NCBI GenBank assembly: GCA_030068075.1
Contig: CM057835.1
Coordinates: 40,356,715 to 40,420,714, forward strand
Direction: 5' to 3'
DNA length: 64,000 bases
Source: Paguma larvata
Taxonomy: Eukaryota > Chordata > Mammalia > Carnivora > Viverridae
The notes beneath the pieces are model-generated. The model had not been told where the DNA came from and did not search any database. It worked only from the letters and a program-made list of their open reading frames with translations. Every line of letters begins with the position of its first letter. Position 1 is the stretch's first letter. Both the position numbers and the translations under genes were made by a program. Positions 20,235 to 30,999 of this stretch are shown piece after piece.

Positions 20235-23200
20235 TTACGGCAGTTTCTTATACTTATCACATAACCTGTATACTCCTAAAGGCCAACAACTGCCTTATTA
20301 TTTCGTCTTTCCTTAGTGTTCCCAAAATGTCTTCAGTTATCATGATCATGTGACAGGTGCTCAAAAAATAGTTGCTCAGTAAAGAAATACTTTACTTGTA
20401 AAAAATGCATTCAAACAGACTTTGACTACCGTAAGAAATTAATCGTGGTACAGAGTTGTTTTTTTCTTTTTTAAATCACCTTGAATAATACCAAATAAGA
20501 AGGATATCGGAATCATCTTCCTATATCAGGACTGGTGCTATTACAGTTAAATATCAATAAGCAATGAAGGATTAAAGAATTTATTCTAGAATCATAGAGA
20601 TGATTTATGGATTAAAAAATAAGATGAACATCAAAAAGCAGTATCTGGCTAGTTCTTGTCCCTATATGATGAAAAGCTATCTGTTATAAACTCTGGCTGT
20701 CAAAGCAACATACAGACGGGGTGGGAGGACTGTTCCCTGCTTGCCTGCGAGCCTCGGAGACGTGTGTCTGTTTTCAGACTGCTTCTCTGCTTGTAAAAAA
20801 ATATGGAACAGAGCTGGCAACCAACATTGGTGGATACAAAGATGTAACTGATCCCTGACCCCCTTTTGCAGGATGTCTGGCCTGAGAAAGATTATTATTT
20901 TGAAACTGTAGCTCATTATGCTTCATCAATACCAAGAAAAAATAAGGGATTATGTCCTTTCACCATGCTGGGGTTCATGTATACCTAAAGGCTCTTTGCA
21001 AATAGAACAGTGAGTGAATTTCTTTGGAGGTCTTCTTAAAAACTTCTTAAAAAATTTCCTCTGGTATGACTTAAGTACAGTCTTGCCTAGAGACTGGAAT
21101 ATAGTTTAAAGATGATCTTTAATTCACTTCAACCACCTACCTCCACGAATCTCACCAATATCTGTGTATATTATTCATAAATGTGGTATGACTCTTTTAA
21201 GTTTGTACATATGTGTACAGATTCACTCATTAAAAATACTTTAAAGACCAGTAAAGCCTGGGTTATACTTTCATTCGTAAATACTCCAATTTTTTTTTTT
21301 TTAGAAACAGAATAATGGTCAGAGGAAAATGAACTTGACCAAATACAAAATTAAGGTAAAACCTATCCTGTAAAGTGTACAAAAGACATACAAAAATGAC
21401 TTAAAGAGCTTTACTTTTTATTTTAATTGTAAATGAGTATATCTGTACCTTTAATATGTCTGAAGGCTGATAAACACAGCTGTCCATAATGAGAAAGCAG
21501 ATTACATCATGTTACTCTAAATAAGCCTTCTAATGAGAAATCAGGATTAAGTTGAATCTGGAGAAGAAATATGTATTTGCCTTGAGAATTTCAAGCTGAT
21601 CTCCCCCGGGGGAATGATGGAGCATTAAGAGATTTTAATTTAAGAAATGAGGTTATGGGATTGTAAATTGCTGACAGATATTTAGTAAATGATTTAGTGT
21701 TTGTGTTTACATTCTAGCTTAGGAAAGATTTTGACTTTTTCAGCAAACCGAAGAAATGTCTTCAAAACACAGTTAGCTAATCAAAATGAAGTGTCCAAAG
21801 AATGGGGGAGAATGAGCAATTACATCGATATATTTGAATTATGCATTAAAATTTGACAATAAACTTTCATTCTCTAAGCAAGCCTCAGTGTATTTTACTG
21901 AGAAACAATTAATTTATTAGAATCAGTTAAAGATCTAGTGGCAATATCTTTGAGTAAGTGTTATAACTTACAATATCAGGCTTATTAAAAGTACCTCTAT
22001 ACCTCTCTACATTTCTAGAAGAGATCATAATTACACAAAATCCACAGAAATTTCTTTTTTGGTCATTTATCACACACTATTTCTAAAAACATTCAGAAAA
22101 CGAAGCATATGTCGGTAAGATGTTGTGTTGATTCTGCACCCACCAGGAATGAGCAGCATAGCTCATGTCCAACCAGTTCCGTAAGAAGATAGCCCTGTGG
22201 GGAAGACGGATAAGACCAAGATTGATACCACAACTTACTCCCTTTTTCCTTTTGAAAGTTTTATTTTCAATGTGACACCTACTATCATACACAGTCCCTT
22301 TCTGTTCTTTTGACAAGCTCACACAGCTTGCAAAAAGCGATTCAGCCTTCATTACAGAAATGCCACCCAAAGGGTGTCTTTCAAAAGCTTTGTGTTTTTC
22401 AGCTGGAGTCAAGACTGAATGCATCATGGTTTCCATGGCCTTCAATTTCTAGTCCAAGATAGACGCCGCTGTCATTACAGATATTGTAGGAAAATGTGCT
22501 GTTTCTTACTGAGCTGCCTTGTGGACTCATGTCACTGGGGAAATATCATGGCCTGGTTTATGGGAGGCTGTCCTATTTTATATGCAGGTACATCATAAAG
22601 AGCTTTATGCTTGGGATGCTAGCTAGGAAAACACCGCTTCCTACCTAGCCAAGATTTCCCTTTATATTTCACCTATTGGAAAAAAGTGGCTTACCACTTG
22701 CCTTTTTGTGTCCATTTCTAATTTGGCATAACCCTTTTTCTCTCAAATTTCAAAATCTGACACTTGGGGTTTGTGTCCTCCTCCTTTGCTTCCTTCCATA
22801 CATTTTCTTCTGCCCTAAAACCTATGCAATTAACTCCTGTCACCTTAAAAGCCTTTCTTACAGCACATTGCCCCAGCTGTTGAAGCATATGTAATTACAT
22901 CCTACACTACCTGTCCTGGGGCATGCTAGTTTCATACAATTTTCATATCACCCTTTTTCATTATTCAAGCGGAGTGAAATTTTAAGGACAGTGTGATTAG
23001 GCGGAAATTGGAACTATTCAAGGTTTGGCATTGTGTAAAAGCAGGCTCTTTCCTTTCCTACACCAAACTAAAAAGCTATTGTTAAAAAAAAAGGCAGTTC
23101 AATCTGTGTGGCGTGCACACTGGTCACGCATTCAGGACGGTCACAGTTAAGACTTTTCATGGAGCCATGCTAGCATTCATTAGTATTTTCGTGACTGAGT

Positions 23201-23940
23201 TGGAGTTTAATCTGAAGGAAATTGTGTTAGTGATGAAGATTTTATAGATTTATATAGGTTCTGTCCTAATTCTGGCAATGAGAAGAAAGACACTCTGAAG
23301 CAATGTGGACAGTACGGGCCAAGTATTTATGCAAAGTAGACCAGTGAGATACTTAAAGGATAGCGAACATTACTGAAAACATTCATTGTACAACAAAGGA
23401 AAAAGGAATAAAAAGCTTAAATAGTTGTTCTCTCTCTCTTCATTACATCTAAACAAAAGCCTCTAAAGCAGACATACAACTGGGAAATGAACTCAATCCA
23501 TTTAAAATTAATAACAATTTCCCTAACTTTCCCTGCATCTTAGCCCCACAGTTTTCCAAGATACATTGCGGTTCGATGTGATCAATCAACTCTTAAATAT
23601 TTTATCTCCTCAGGATTAAATTGGGTTGCTAGGAACATTAAACTTATAAAGTCTCTAGATTTTGATAATACTGTTTATTGCTCACCAATTGGAAATAGAG
23701 TTGAAAAGATGATCAGTGCAAAGCCTATAGTACTTTAAGACATGGTGTCTCTCATATGCAGGTGTACCTATGCTTGGTTAATTTGAAATAATTATATCAC
23801 ACAATCTTATTGTTTTTATCAAGTGATTAAGTTTATTCTGCTATCACATAACGTTATCAGTGGCATTCAGTATATTTTGAGCTTCAGCGACAGAGGCTAG
23901 GCATTGAAGAAGAAGTGTATACATACTCATTTGTCACAAT
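20235..23940. other. unassigned interval
   Basis: 3.7 kb without supported features. The longest frame is 120 codons on the minus strand (22083-22445), with no recognised domain. 20690-20910 is GC-richer than its surroundings. No exon, RNA gene or named repeat could be supported. Confidence 0.4.
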
Positions 23941-23944
23941 ATGG

Positions 23945-24290
23945 GAAGATTCTGTATGTGTCTGAGCACATATGGTGGACTAGGGGCACCACCCTCTGTG
24001 CAGTTGACAATCTATGTATGATTTCTGACTCCCCCAAAACTTAGCTACTAATAGCCCATGTTGGCCAAAGTCTTACCAACAACATAAGCAGTTGGCTGTA
24101 TGTGGTATGTATAATATACTGTATTTTTACAATAAAGCAAGCTAGAGAAAATAAAATGTTATTAAACAATTCATAAAGAAGAGAAAATATGTTTACAGGA
24201 CTATATTGTATTTATTTTGAAAAATGGCATATAAGTGTACCAGCTCAGTTCAAATCTCTGTTATTTGAGGCTCAGCTGTAGAAGGAATTT
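23945..24290. mobile_element. conserved ancient mammalian repeat, name uncertain
   Basis: The chain 'gactcccccaaaacttagct', 'actaatagcccatgttggcc', 'cttaccaacaacataagcag', 'acaataaagcaagctagaga' and 'aataaaatgttattaaacaa' is a well-known mammalian interspersed repeat block. I recognise the sequence but cannot assign its family (a DNA-transposon origin is possible). Confidence 0.5.
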
Positions 24291-24639
24291 TTAAATTTTT
24301 CTCTGTTATCTTACTATCACCGGCTATTCTTTCCTTCTTAATTAGCAAAAACACTAAAGAGCTGACTACTTATAATCCTAGTGACTAATGAAAAATTGGA
24401 ATAATTTGAATGCATGTCATCACAAGGGTCCCTTCCAAATATGATTTTCAGTCATAAATAATAAAAAAAGGATCTATTCACCAGGACTAAAACATTATGA
24501 TCATTTAGCTTTCCTTTTTCTTCAATAAATATGAATCCGTTTGAGAGTATAGATTCATGTGCCGAAAATGAAGAGGTCCCAAAACATCAAAGATTGAAAG
24601 AGCTGTGTATTAACAGGATCTTTTGTTGAATGTTTGTAG

Positions 24640-25265
24640 GCATGTAAGCTGGTACAAGTAATTTGAGGAAGAATGTGGCATTATGTGGTAAGGTTGAAGA
24701 TGCACATAGCCTTTCACTGAGAAATTAAAATCTTAGATCTGCTGCTAGGAAAACTCTTGCATGAGTGCACCAGAGGTTATGCTGGGAATGTGGAGAGTAA
24801 CATTTCTGTAACAGAAAATCACTGGGAAGTGACCCCAAAATCTGGTGGCTGAAGAATGTATAAATAAATAAGTTGAGGTATATTTATAGAATGGTCTGTA
24901 ACATAGTTGAAAAAATTAATAACAATATGAATAAACATGATTTAACCTCAAAACTTTAATATTGAGCAGAAAAAGCAACTCTTCAGGAAATACAGAGTAT
25001 TATTATTATATATATATGAAGGTAAAAATACGAGACATAATATGATTGTATATATCTTGGATGCACCTACGTTTTGGTAAAAGTGTACAGAAATGCAAGA
25101 GAACAATCGGCCTACAATTCATGGGTAGTGGTTATGTCTGAGAGAGATATGAAAAAGGAAGACAAGACAAACACATTCAAAGGTAATGATACTGTTTAAT
25201 TCCTTGGGTGGGTGGTAGGCTCACAAATGTTATTTCTTACTCTTTAAAATACAGGCTATATGTAT
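24640..25265 (+). mobile_element. old LINE-1 (L1ME-like) 3' portion
   Basis: The motif order 'gagaaattaaaatcttagat', 'caccagaggttatgctggga', 'aagaatgtataaataaataa', 'gaatggtctgtaacatagtt', 'aatattgagcagaaaaagca' and 'ttcatgggtagtggttatgt' is that of the L1 end-of-ORF2 and 3' UTR. All frames are closed. An old SINE follows immediately. Confidence 0.6.
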
Positions 25266-25272
25266 ACTACTC

Positions 25273-25409
25273 TTGAGAGAGAATCTCAGGCAGGCTTTTG
25301 CTGTCAGCATGGAGCCCAATGTGGGCCTCCACCTCACACACCATGAGATCATGACCTGTGTTAAAATCAAGAATTGGAAGCTTAATGGACTGAGCCACCC
25401 AGGTGCCCC
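25273..25409 (-). mobile_element. carnivore tRNA-Lys SINE, old, partly deleted
   Basis: Head complement 'actgagccacccaggtgccc' and 'ccatgagatcatgacctgtg' are clear. The T-rich tail and part of the CT tract are missing, making this one of the shorter copies. Confidence 0.82.
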
Positions 25410-25595
25410 TAGCACTATTCTCTTAATTGATATTTATCATAACCTGTTTCTTGTTCTTATTTGAAAGACCATGGTAGACAGTAGAAAGTGATAATGCTGG
25501 GATTAGAGACAAGGCAATCAGAATTTCTTACCCTCTACACAAAATGCCTTCAAAACGTTTTCCTGTTTTTTTGAAGTAGCTTGCTTTGAAACGTG

Positions 25596-25807
25596 TTTTT
25601 TTTTTCAATGTTTTTTATTTATTTTTGGGAGACAGGCAGAGTGTGAACAGAGGAGGGGCAGAATGAGGGAAACACAGAATTCGAAGCAGATTTCAGGCTC
25701 TGAGCTGTCAGCACAGAGTCTGACAGGGGACTCGAACTCATGAACCATGAGATCATGACCTTAGCCGAAGTTGGAGGCTTAACCGACTGAGCCACCCAGA
25801 CGCCCCT
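25596..25807 (-). mobile_element. carnivore tRNA-Lys SINE (felid type), antisense
   Basis: Full body from the T-run at 25596 to head complement 'ctgagccacccagacgcccc'. The centre 'aggctctgagctgtcagcac' is intact. Confidence 0.9.
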
Positions 25808-26249
25808 CAATACTAGTTTTATACAGAAAAAATACACTGTGCCATAAATGCAGTAAAGATGATAAGAAACAATGTTGAATAGTATGCAAAATCGATCGAT
25901 GTGTAGTGGTGTAGTCCTTTGGCTTTTGAAGTTTAATAATATTCTGCGTAGAAACTTGTTCAAAGAAATCAATTCGTTGTTATTTTCATTTCTACTTATT
26001 TACATGAATTGTTTCTTCAGTTCGGAGTGGTGAGACACATACATCTCTGATTCTTTGCTGTCACAAACCACTCAACTTATTTTAACTGACAAATCTGAAA
26101 ACATTCCAATTTTTAAATCCCTGTGGAATATAACATTCTAAATATTGACTGAATGAGATGAACTCTGAACTCAGTGCAACTGTTACATCCTAGATCTGAA
26201 ACAATACTCCCGTTGATGAGACCACAGAGACTCCTAGAGAATGCAGGTG

Positions 26250-26312
26250 GATGGGGGGGGGGAGATAAGATAGAGAAAGGGAGACAAAGAGAGAGAGAGA
26301 GACTAAGGAGGG
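26250..26312. repeat. (GA)n purine-rich tract
   Basis: A run of ten G, then gagata, gagaaa and GA units. Strand-asymmetric simple sequence that produces a leucine/serine-rich minus-strand frame of no significance. Confidence 0.8.
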
Positions 26313-26699
26313 AGATTGATTCAGATCCTGAGGAGAGTGGCAAAGGAACCTGACCACAGGCCTTTCTCAGATCGGTCCTTGGAATCCCCGCAGGGTATTT
26401 TGCAGTTCAACCATTGGCCTTTAGGACTTCTGCGGACTCTACATATATACTAAATAAGTTTTTGAAAAATTATTTAAAGGAACTAATATTACTCAAAATA
26501 CTGTTAGGGGCATGTCGCCGTCATAGCTGTCCCTTCTGAGGAGAGACTGAATGATTGGTGGAAATTAAACTCTGAAAGAACCCTTTACTCAAAAAACAAA
26601 AACAAAAGCCTTTTTGATGAACAAGAAGAGGAAGTTGTAGACTCTTTTAGCTGTTAATTCGATTTTTTAAATCACTTTTTCATTTGCTTATCCAGTTTG

Positions 26700-26940
26700 T
26701 TAACCACTATCATTTTTATAGCAGTCCTCTTCTGGCTCTTCCTGTACACCAGCACCGTTCCGAGCATCTAATGTATATGGTTTAACGTATCTGCAAGCAT
26801 CACTTTGGAGTAGACATTAGTAACCTCGTTGCATGGGACAAGCAGGGTCATCGAAGGAACTCGTAGGAGGTTCCACAACTAGAGTTTGGATTCGAACACA
26901 GGTCTCCTGGACTCCAATGTTTGTGCTCTTAACATCTTCT
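26700..26940 (+). mobile_element. MIR SINE
   Basis: 'acaccagcaccgttccgagc', 'taatgtatatggtttaacg', 'tagtaacctcgttgcatggg', 'acaactagagtttggattcg' and 'aacacaggtctcctggactc' run through almost the whole MIR core and 3' part in sense. Confidence 0.65.
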
Positions 26941-27479
26941 ACTGTACTATTCTCATTAGCCTCCAGGAATTTCTCAAGCTCGGATTTTCTGTGCTAAAGT
27001 TAATCTCTTTGCTAAATCAAATTTGTGGGAAATCTAACCAATTAATCAAACCCAGAATTCCCTTAACCATGATACTCCCTCTCTGCGTGCTATCTGATCT
27101 GTAACTGCTGATGTTTGCTCACGGCCATACCATCTACATTCCTATGCCGATCTACTTGGTTACCGTTTAGTCCTTGATTCCTTTGTAATCTGATTTTCAA
27201 CTTCACCATTTTGTACTGAGAAAAGGCTGTGCGATATAAAAATGAACTTGCTTTGAGATACTAGAAGAGTCTTTTAGTCTTTTATCTCAGGATAAAAATA
27301 AGTATCCTGCCTTATTTCCTAATAATATTAAGAAAATTCCATATCAGTGAAAAACTATATTCATGTAAAGTCACCAGTTAGCTTCCAGAGTGGAGTCCAT
27401 TTCTGATTTTATCCAGTTCACTGAATCTCTTTTCGGGAATTGGCCTCACTGGCAATTTTTATATTTTATAATTTGATAA

Positions 27480-27780
27480 CTTTGTTCACTCTTTCTGGAA
27501 TGTCTCTTTCCTTTCTTCATCTAATCTAATCCAATTTATTTTTCATTAGATTCCAAGTTTTTCGTGATTCTTCCTACGCCAAGTTATTCTTTGTGCTTCT
27601 ATTATAACCACCATTTTTCTGAGATCATTCCTTGTGTTTGCATCCATGGTGGTTTCTCCCATTGAAAAGGAAGCCTCTAATGTCAGAAATTATTTTAGAG
27701 GCATATTTCTTCTTCTACAATGACTAGCACAATGAGCAGTCCAAGTGAGTTTTCAATAAATATTTGCTAAATCGAATCAA
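27480..27780 (+). mobile_element. LINE-2 3' end
   Basis: It closes with 'atgactagcacaatgagcag', 'tccaagtgagttttcaataa' and 'atatttgctaaatcgaatca', matching the L2 end 'cctggcacatagtaggtgctcaataaatatttgttgaatga'. The upstream pyrimidine-rich part ('tctttctggaatgtctcttt') also fits. Confidence 0.6.
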
Positions 27781-28129
27781 GGATTTATTATAGCATTTTG
27801 TCAATAATTAGAAACTTGGCCAATATGAAATATTTGCTGAGAAAATAATGAGATGAGGCCTCATTTATTTGCTTAGCTATTATCCATTTAAGTGTGCTTT
27901 TGTCTGTCTAGCTCATGGCCATGAAAATGATACAGGAGATAATAAAATAGTAATTTGGTTTTATTTCCCATCACTAAAAAAAAACCTATCTGTGTCTCCA
28001 ATGGAATCAAAGTGTTCAAAATAATATTCTTCGTAGAGTGAAAGCCACCACACACAATGTTTTACACCATCTTGTAAAAAATGCTCGCTGGAGCTTTTTA
28101 GAATCAAGACAAAATTATGTAAAATGTAA

Positions 28130-28642
28130 ATGATAAAATTTCAAGGAATTTTTCCTACCGCACGTGTAGCATTTTCTGGGACGATGTTATTGATTTTTTG
28201 CAAAATAAAAACAATCACATTAAATGCAGTACACTCTAAATTCGTGGTTGGAGGATTTGGAGATCTGGGGATGTGGTTTCTCTATAGGAGCCTTGAAGTG
28301 AGTGTTGATGTTTCAATTAGTGCCAATTCACAGCCTATGAGAGCTGTGGAGAGCTACCATCTGGTGGCCTACTACACACAGAGAAGAGATGAATGTCTCG
28401 TGGATATAAGTAACTTCCTGACAGATAATTTCTCTGTGAATAAATCCTCGAGCAATTCAAGTATATATTTATTTCAGCTTTTTATTGGAGTAGATGAGAC
28501 AGGTGAACAAATATCCATTAAGGAGTTACTGCCTTTCGTCGAACTTACGGTGACAAGAAGGCGATATAAAGTTCTCAATCATTCACAGAAGAATTGTGCA
28601 GCCTGGTTTTCAGACATCCAATGGCACATTTGGACAGAATAA
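28130..28642 (+). other. longest open frame in the window (170 codons), not called as a gene
   Basis: An uninterrupted ATG-to-stop frame. It has a hydrophobic N-terminal stretch (about residues 14-25), a serine/asparagine-rich centre (about 104-112) and a C-terminal part reading ELLPFVELTVTRRRYKVL near residues 133-150. I recognise no family with certainty. The central 'LFIGVDETGEQISIKELLPF' segment vaguely recalls the region after the first aspartate block of domesticated hAT transposases, but catalytic residues cannot be placed. There is no Kozak-strength context, splice signal or codon bias that argues for a gene. A chance frame of this length is unlikely but not extraordinary for 64 kb. 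Confidence 0.15.
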
Positions 28643-28644
28643 AT

Positions 28645-29180
28645 GTCTGTTGTTCTCTTAGATTAATATTCCAAACGTTGAATTTGAAGCCCAGAATCAT
28701 GTGGATTTATTTTAAAGTTCAGCTGTAAAGCTTCCCAGAATTATAACCCAGCCAGCCAGGAAGGCTTTGAGCTAGGAATTTTGTGGTTCATGCTACTTGA
28801 AGATGAATATGGAAATATGGTATTAGACAGCTTGTTGTCAGTTTCTAAAAATCATGACACCCACAGAAATTCTATGTGGCCCACCAAATTTGCAATCTTC
28901 CAGCTCATATTTCCTAGCCTTATATCTGCTTTGCTGTTTCATATCATGAGGCCAAAGCAAGAACTTGCAAAAAAGTAGAGTCCATCTCCTCAGAATTACC
29001 AGATTTCTTCCCCAGTTGAGTTATGTGGGAAAGGAAATGAGAGAATGAATATATTTAATTAAGTTTTCTCATACTAGATGCTGAATGTTACTAAATTCAC
29101 TGAATATTTAGCTTCTCAGCACATGGACTGGCGTTCATTTTCCATTTCTCATCCTATGCTACCCTTCAATCTAGGCTAGT
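28645..29180. other. unassigned sequence
   Basis: No repeat or gene recognised. A short frame at 28781-28978 is without features. Confidence 0.35.
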
Positions 29181-29184
29181 GACA

Positions 29185-29395
29185 TAATGATAATTTATGG
29201 AGTGCTTATTAAATGGCAGATCTTCTGTGAAATCCTGATAGGCATTAATCACTTAATGTTCAAAATCGACCTCTATGATAGTGACCATCTTCATTTGCTG
29301 ATAAGGAAACTTGCACAAAGTCACCAGCTGGGAAGCAGTTGTGCCAAGTTTCAGACTCGGTTTCATGTCTTATGCCTGTGCTCATAGACAGAATG
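29185..29395 (+). mobile_element. MIR SINE
   Basis: 'tttatggagtgcttattaaa', 'cattaatcacttaatgttca', 'catcttcatttgctgataag', 'gaaacttgcacaaagtcacc' and 'agctgggaagcagttgtgcc' follow the MIR core in sense. Confidence 0.6.
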
Positions 29396-29529
29396 ACATA
29401 TGTCTTAAATGTTTATATTTACAGACCATGTTCTATACTACATATCTCCAAAGATATTGCATCATATTTGAGATCTTCTCCGAACATTTAATTTTTTAAG
29501 TAAATAAAGGGATTATAATTCAGTCGGTG

Positions 29530-29609
29530 ATATACATATATATATGTATATGTATGTATATATATATGTATACACATGTACCTATATATGTACCTATATA
29601 TGTATGTAT
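29530..29609. repeat. (TA/TATG)n microsatellite
   Basis: Alternating TA, TATG and TACC units, including a duplicated 'cctatatatgta' near 29580-29602. Confidence 0.9.
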
Positions 29610-29659
29610 GAAACCATAGAGAAAAAAAAGTAGGGTTTATTTTAGGAAAAACATACCAT

Positions 29660-30100
29660 TTCTTTAAAAAGCACTTTATGGAGGTATGATTGATATACAA
29701 GAACTATACATAATTCATGTATAAATTTGACGAGTTTGGAGATAAATACATACCTGTGAAACCATCTCACTGCAATCCATGTCACGAACATATCTATCAC
29801 CTTTAAAATTTTCCTCCCATCCTCTTTATTATTAATATGATATAATAAAACTTAACATAAGACCTAAGGTAATTATTAATTACCTTAGTAATTTCTTAAA
29901 GTATATAATACAATGTTATTAACCAATGGTACTATACTGTACAGTAGATCTCTAAGACTTACTCATCTTGAGTAACTGAAACTTTGTACCCTTTGATTAA
30001 TATCACTCTATTTCCTCTCCTCCCATCCTTGGCAACCACTTTACTGCTCTCTGTGTCTATAGGTTTGGCTATTGTAAATTTCTCATAAAATAAAGCCTAA
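29660..30100 (-). mobile_element. LINE-1 3' UTR, antisense
   Basis: 'tatacctgtgaaaccatc'-type sequence (29750-29766), 'gaacatatctatcaccttta', 'ctaaggtaattattaattac', 'taagacttactcatcttgag' and 'ttggcaaccactttactgct' are the antisense of an L1MA/L1MB-like 3' UTR. It shares a perfect 19-bp inverted match with the next L1 fragment. A small perfect hairpin (10-bp arms, 5-nt loop) lies at 29864-29888. Confidence 0.65.
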
Positions 30101-30139
30101 TCAATTCCTCAAAATAAAAAATAAATTCTTCATAAATAA

Positions 30140-30265
30140 AAAGTCTGGATTGTGATGATAGTTTCACAGATGTGTATTTATCTCCAAACTCATCAAATTG
30201 TTTAAATTAAATATGCATAGCTTTTTGTATATTAATCATAAATCAATAAAATAAAGAAAAAGGAG
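30140..30265 (+). mobile_element. LINE-1 3' terminus, sense
   Basis: 'tgtgatgatagtttcacaga', 'atctccaaactcatcaaatt' and 'aatcaataaaataaagaaaa' are the last ~120 bp of an L1 with its degenerate A-rich tail. It is the same L1 segment as 29680-29770 but in opposite orientation. Confidence 0.65.
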
Positions 30266-30995
30266 ATAAAGAACAATTCAAAAAAAGCTTCGTAATAACA
30301 AAAGAAACAATCAAGAAAATTAAAAGATAACTTACAGGATGGGAGAAAATATTTGCAAACTTTGTATTTGATAAAGAGTTAATATCCAAAACACATAGAC
30401 AATATATGTTCAAAAATATATTGAAACTCAATAGTGAGAAAAAAAATAATACAAGTAATATATGCGCGAAGGAACTGACTCAACGTTTCCTCAAAGAAGA
30501 CAATACACGTGACCGACAGGTATACGAAAAGGTAATGATCACAGAGATTTAAATCAAAGTCGTAATGAGATGTCATTTCATAGCTATTAGGAGGGTTATC
30601 ATCAAATAGACAAAAGTAACAAATGTTGGTAAGAATGTGGAGAAAAGGGAACCCTTGCAGACTTTTCATGAGAATGTATATTGATGAAAACCCCTATAAA
30701 AAATCAGTATGGAGATTTTTCAAAAAATTAAAGCCAGAAAGGTCATATAATCCACTAATTCCACTGCTGTGTATGTCTATAAAATGAATGCTATCTGAAT
30801 CTTCAAGGGATATCTGAACTCCCATACCCATTAAAGCATTTTTCACAAAAGCCAAGACATGAAAGCCTAAGCAACCACTGGCAAAAGAATGGATAAAGAA
30901 AAAGTGGTATGTACACACAATGAAATGTTATTCAGTCTTAGAAAAGGAGGATATCCTACCATGCATGACAACATGGATGAATCTGGAAGCTAAAT
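30266..30995 (+). mobile_element. LINE-1 ORF2 3' fragment
   Basis: The end-of-ORF2 motif series is legible in sense: 'aggatgggagaaaatatttg', 'gagttaatatccaaaacaca', 'gtaatgagatgtcatttcat', 'aatgtggagaaaagggaacc', 'gaatggataaagaaaaagtg' and 'gacaacatggatgaatctgg'. All reading frames carry stops. The 3' UTR that should follow is absent, so the copy is cut at its 3' side. Confidence 0.75.
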
Positions 30996-30999
30996 ATAT

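Noticed and set aside
20045..20316. Tyr/Ile/His-rich frames on both strands
   Set aside because: Generated by the TA/TG/CA microsatellite.
22083..22445. 120-codon minus-strand frame
   Set aside because: No domain, start context or homology recognised. Length is within chance expectation.
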